This document shows positions 63,723-64,000 of a stretch of DNA of 64,000 bases, piece after piece. The DNA is from Devosia sp. FJ2-5-3. Its GTDB lineage: Bacteria; Pseudomonadota; Alphaproteobacteria; Rhizobiales; Devosiaceae. Numbering within the stretch: position 1 is the first letter of the stretch; the number at the start of each line of letters is the position of its first letter. The position numbers and the translations under genes are program-made. The notes beneath the pieces were generated by a model that ran no database searches, was not told the DNA's origin, and saw only the letters and a list, made by a program, of their open reading frames with translations. Location of the stretch: the NCBI RefSeq assembly GCF_029201545.1, contig NZ_CP104007.1:3258501-3322500 (forward strand), in the 5' to 3' direction.

Positions 63723-64000
63723 ATGGAAAAAAGGCCACATCTCGACATCATGCTCTGTGCCCCGCGCGGTTTCTGCGCCGGCGTGGACCGCGCCATCCAG
63801 ATCGTGGAACTGGCGCTGCAGAAATATGGCGCGCCGGTTTATGTGCGCCACGCCATCGTTCACAACAAATATGTGGTCGACGGCCTCAAGGATAAAGGCG
63901 CGATTTTCGTCGAAGAACTCGATGAAATCCCCGAAACCGAGGCTCCTGTGGTGTTTTCGGCCCATGGTGTGCCCAAGAGCGTGCCGGCCGATGCCAAGAG
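63723..64000 (+). CDS. ispH: 4-hydroxy-3-methylbut-2-enyl diphosphate reductase, N-terminal part
   Basis: The first 92 codons of IspH (LytB), cut by the window edge. [32 protein letters not shown] carries the first 4Fe-4S cysteine in [10 protein letters not shown], and [26 protein letters not shown] and VFSAHGVP with conserved His follow. It makes IPP and DMAPP in the last step of the MEP pathway. It is divergent from the PPDK-like gene. Confidence 0.95.
   Translation, partial: MEKRPHLDIMLCAPRGFCAGVDRAIQIVELALQKYGAPVYVRHAIVHNKYVVDGLKDKGAIFVEELDEIPETEAPVVFSAHGVPKSVPADAK

Noticed and set aside
1..64000. CRISPR arrays, prophage or integrase/transposase genes
   Set aside because: No regularly spaced direct repeats, phage structural genes or recombinase motifs were seen on either strand.

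Overview
This looks like chromosomal DNA of a high-G+C alphaproteobacterium of the Hyphomicrobiales, most like Devosia and its relatives. That assignment is inferred from family content and not from a marker-gene match. Supporting content: a rhizobial-type rhamnose locus, oxygen-dependent cobalamin synthesis (CobF, CobG), an FNR with an N-terminal cysteine cluster, DUF3422, TIGR02301, Tat-exported TIGR03808 and several DUF1127-type small proteins. Nearly all of it is chromosomal housekeeping or metabolic DNA. I see no prophage, transposase, CRISPR array or rRNA.

Layout. 1-7171: part of a Rossmann-fold protein, a HerA-like ATPase, a Tat-exported beta-helix protein, a type III (ReAV-like) asparaginase, an SH3 protein, a nucleotide-sugar-type epimerase and DUF3422. 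7318-17161: a full L-rhamnose locus, with rhaR-rhaS-rhaT-rhaP-rhaQ-rhaM on the minus strand and rhaD-rhaI divergent; no rhamnulokinase gene is present. 17340-19654: LysR regulator, YbaK, two DUF1127-type small ORFs, then cydX. 19517-26683: cytochrome bd oxidase cydABX (minus) divergent from its assembly exporter cydDC (plus), with a perfect FNR box between them and an fnr gene just beyond. 26843-30140: a copper module of CopA, CueR, CopZ and a DUF305 protein, with CueR-type operators. 30175-34971: a LacI regulator divergent from a CUT2 sugar importer of unknown substrate, with two LacI-type operators. 35071-41134: cobF-G-H-I-J-L-M, tightly overlapping, with cobK missing. 41131-46765: an MHYT-GGDEF-EAL protein, tRNA-Gln, tRNA-Pro, a cold-shock protein, BioY and an MBL hydrolase. 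47262-64000: aroC, fabI, an FAD-linked oxidase, hemerythrin, YedK, NUDIX, a SleB-like hydrolase, HD hydrolase, YgfZ, a dihydroorotase-like enzyme, a PPDK-like protein and the start of ispH.

How the genes work together. The cyd-fnr-cop block is a coherent micro-oxic and copper-stress neighbourhood: the bd oxidase needs no copper, FNR can sense oxygen loss, and CopA/CopZ/CueR handle excess copper. The rhamnose locus couples uptake, mutarotation, isomerisation and a bifunctional aldolase-dehydrogenase. The cob block builds the corrin ring by the aerobic route.

Intergenic DNA carries many copies of C-rich/G-rich palindromic modules (at least nine loci) and a second palindromic family. The most curious local structure is at 52583-53368: the 3' end of the yedK gene, which encodes a clamp-binding-like C-terminal peptide, is duplicated 750 bp away across a segment with a lower-G+C orphan gene.
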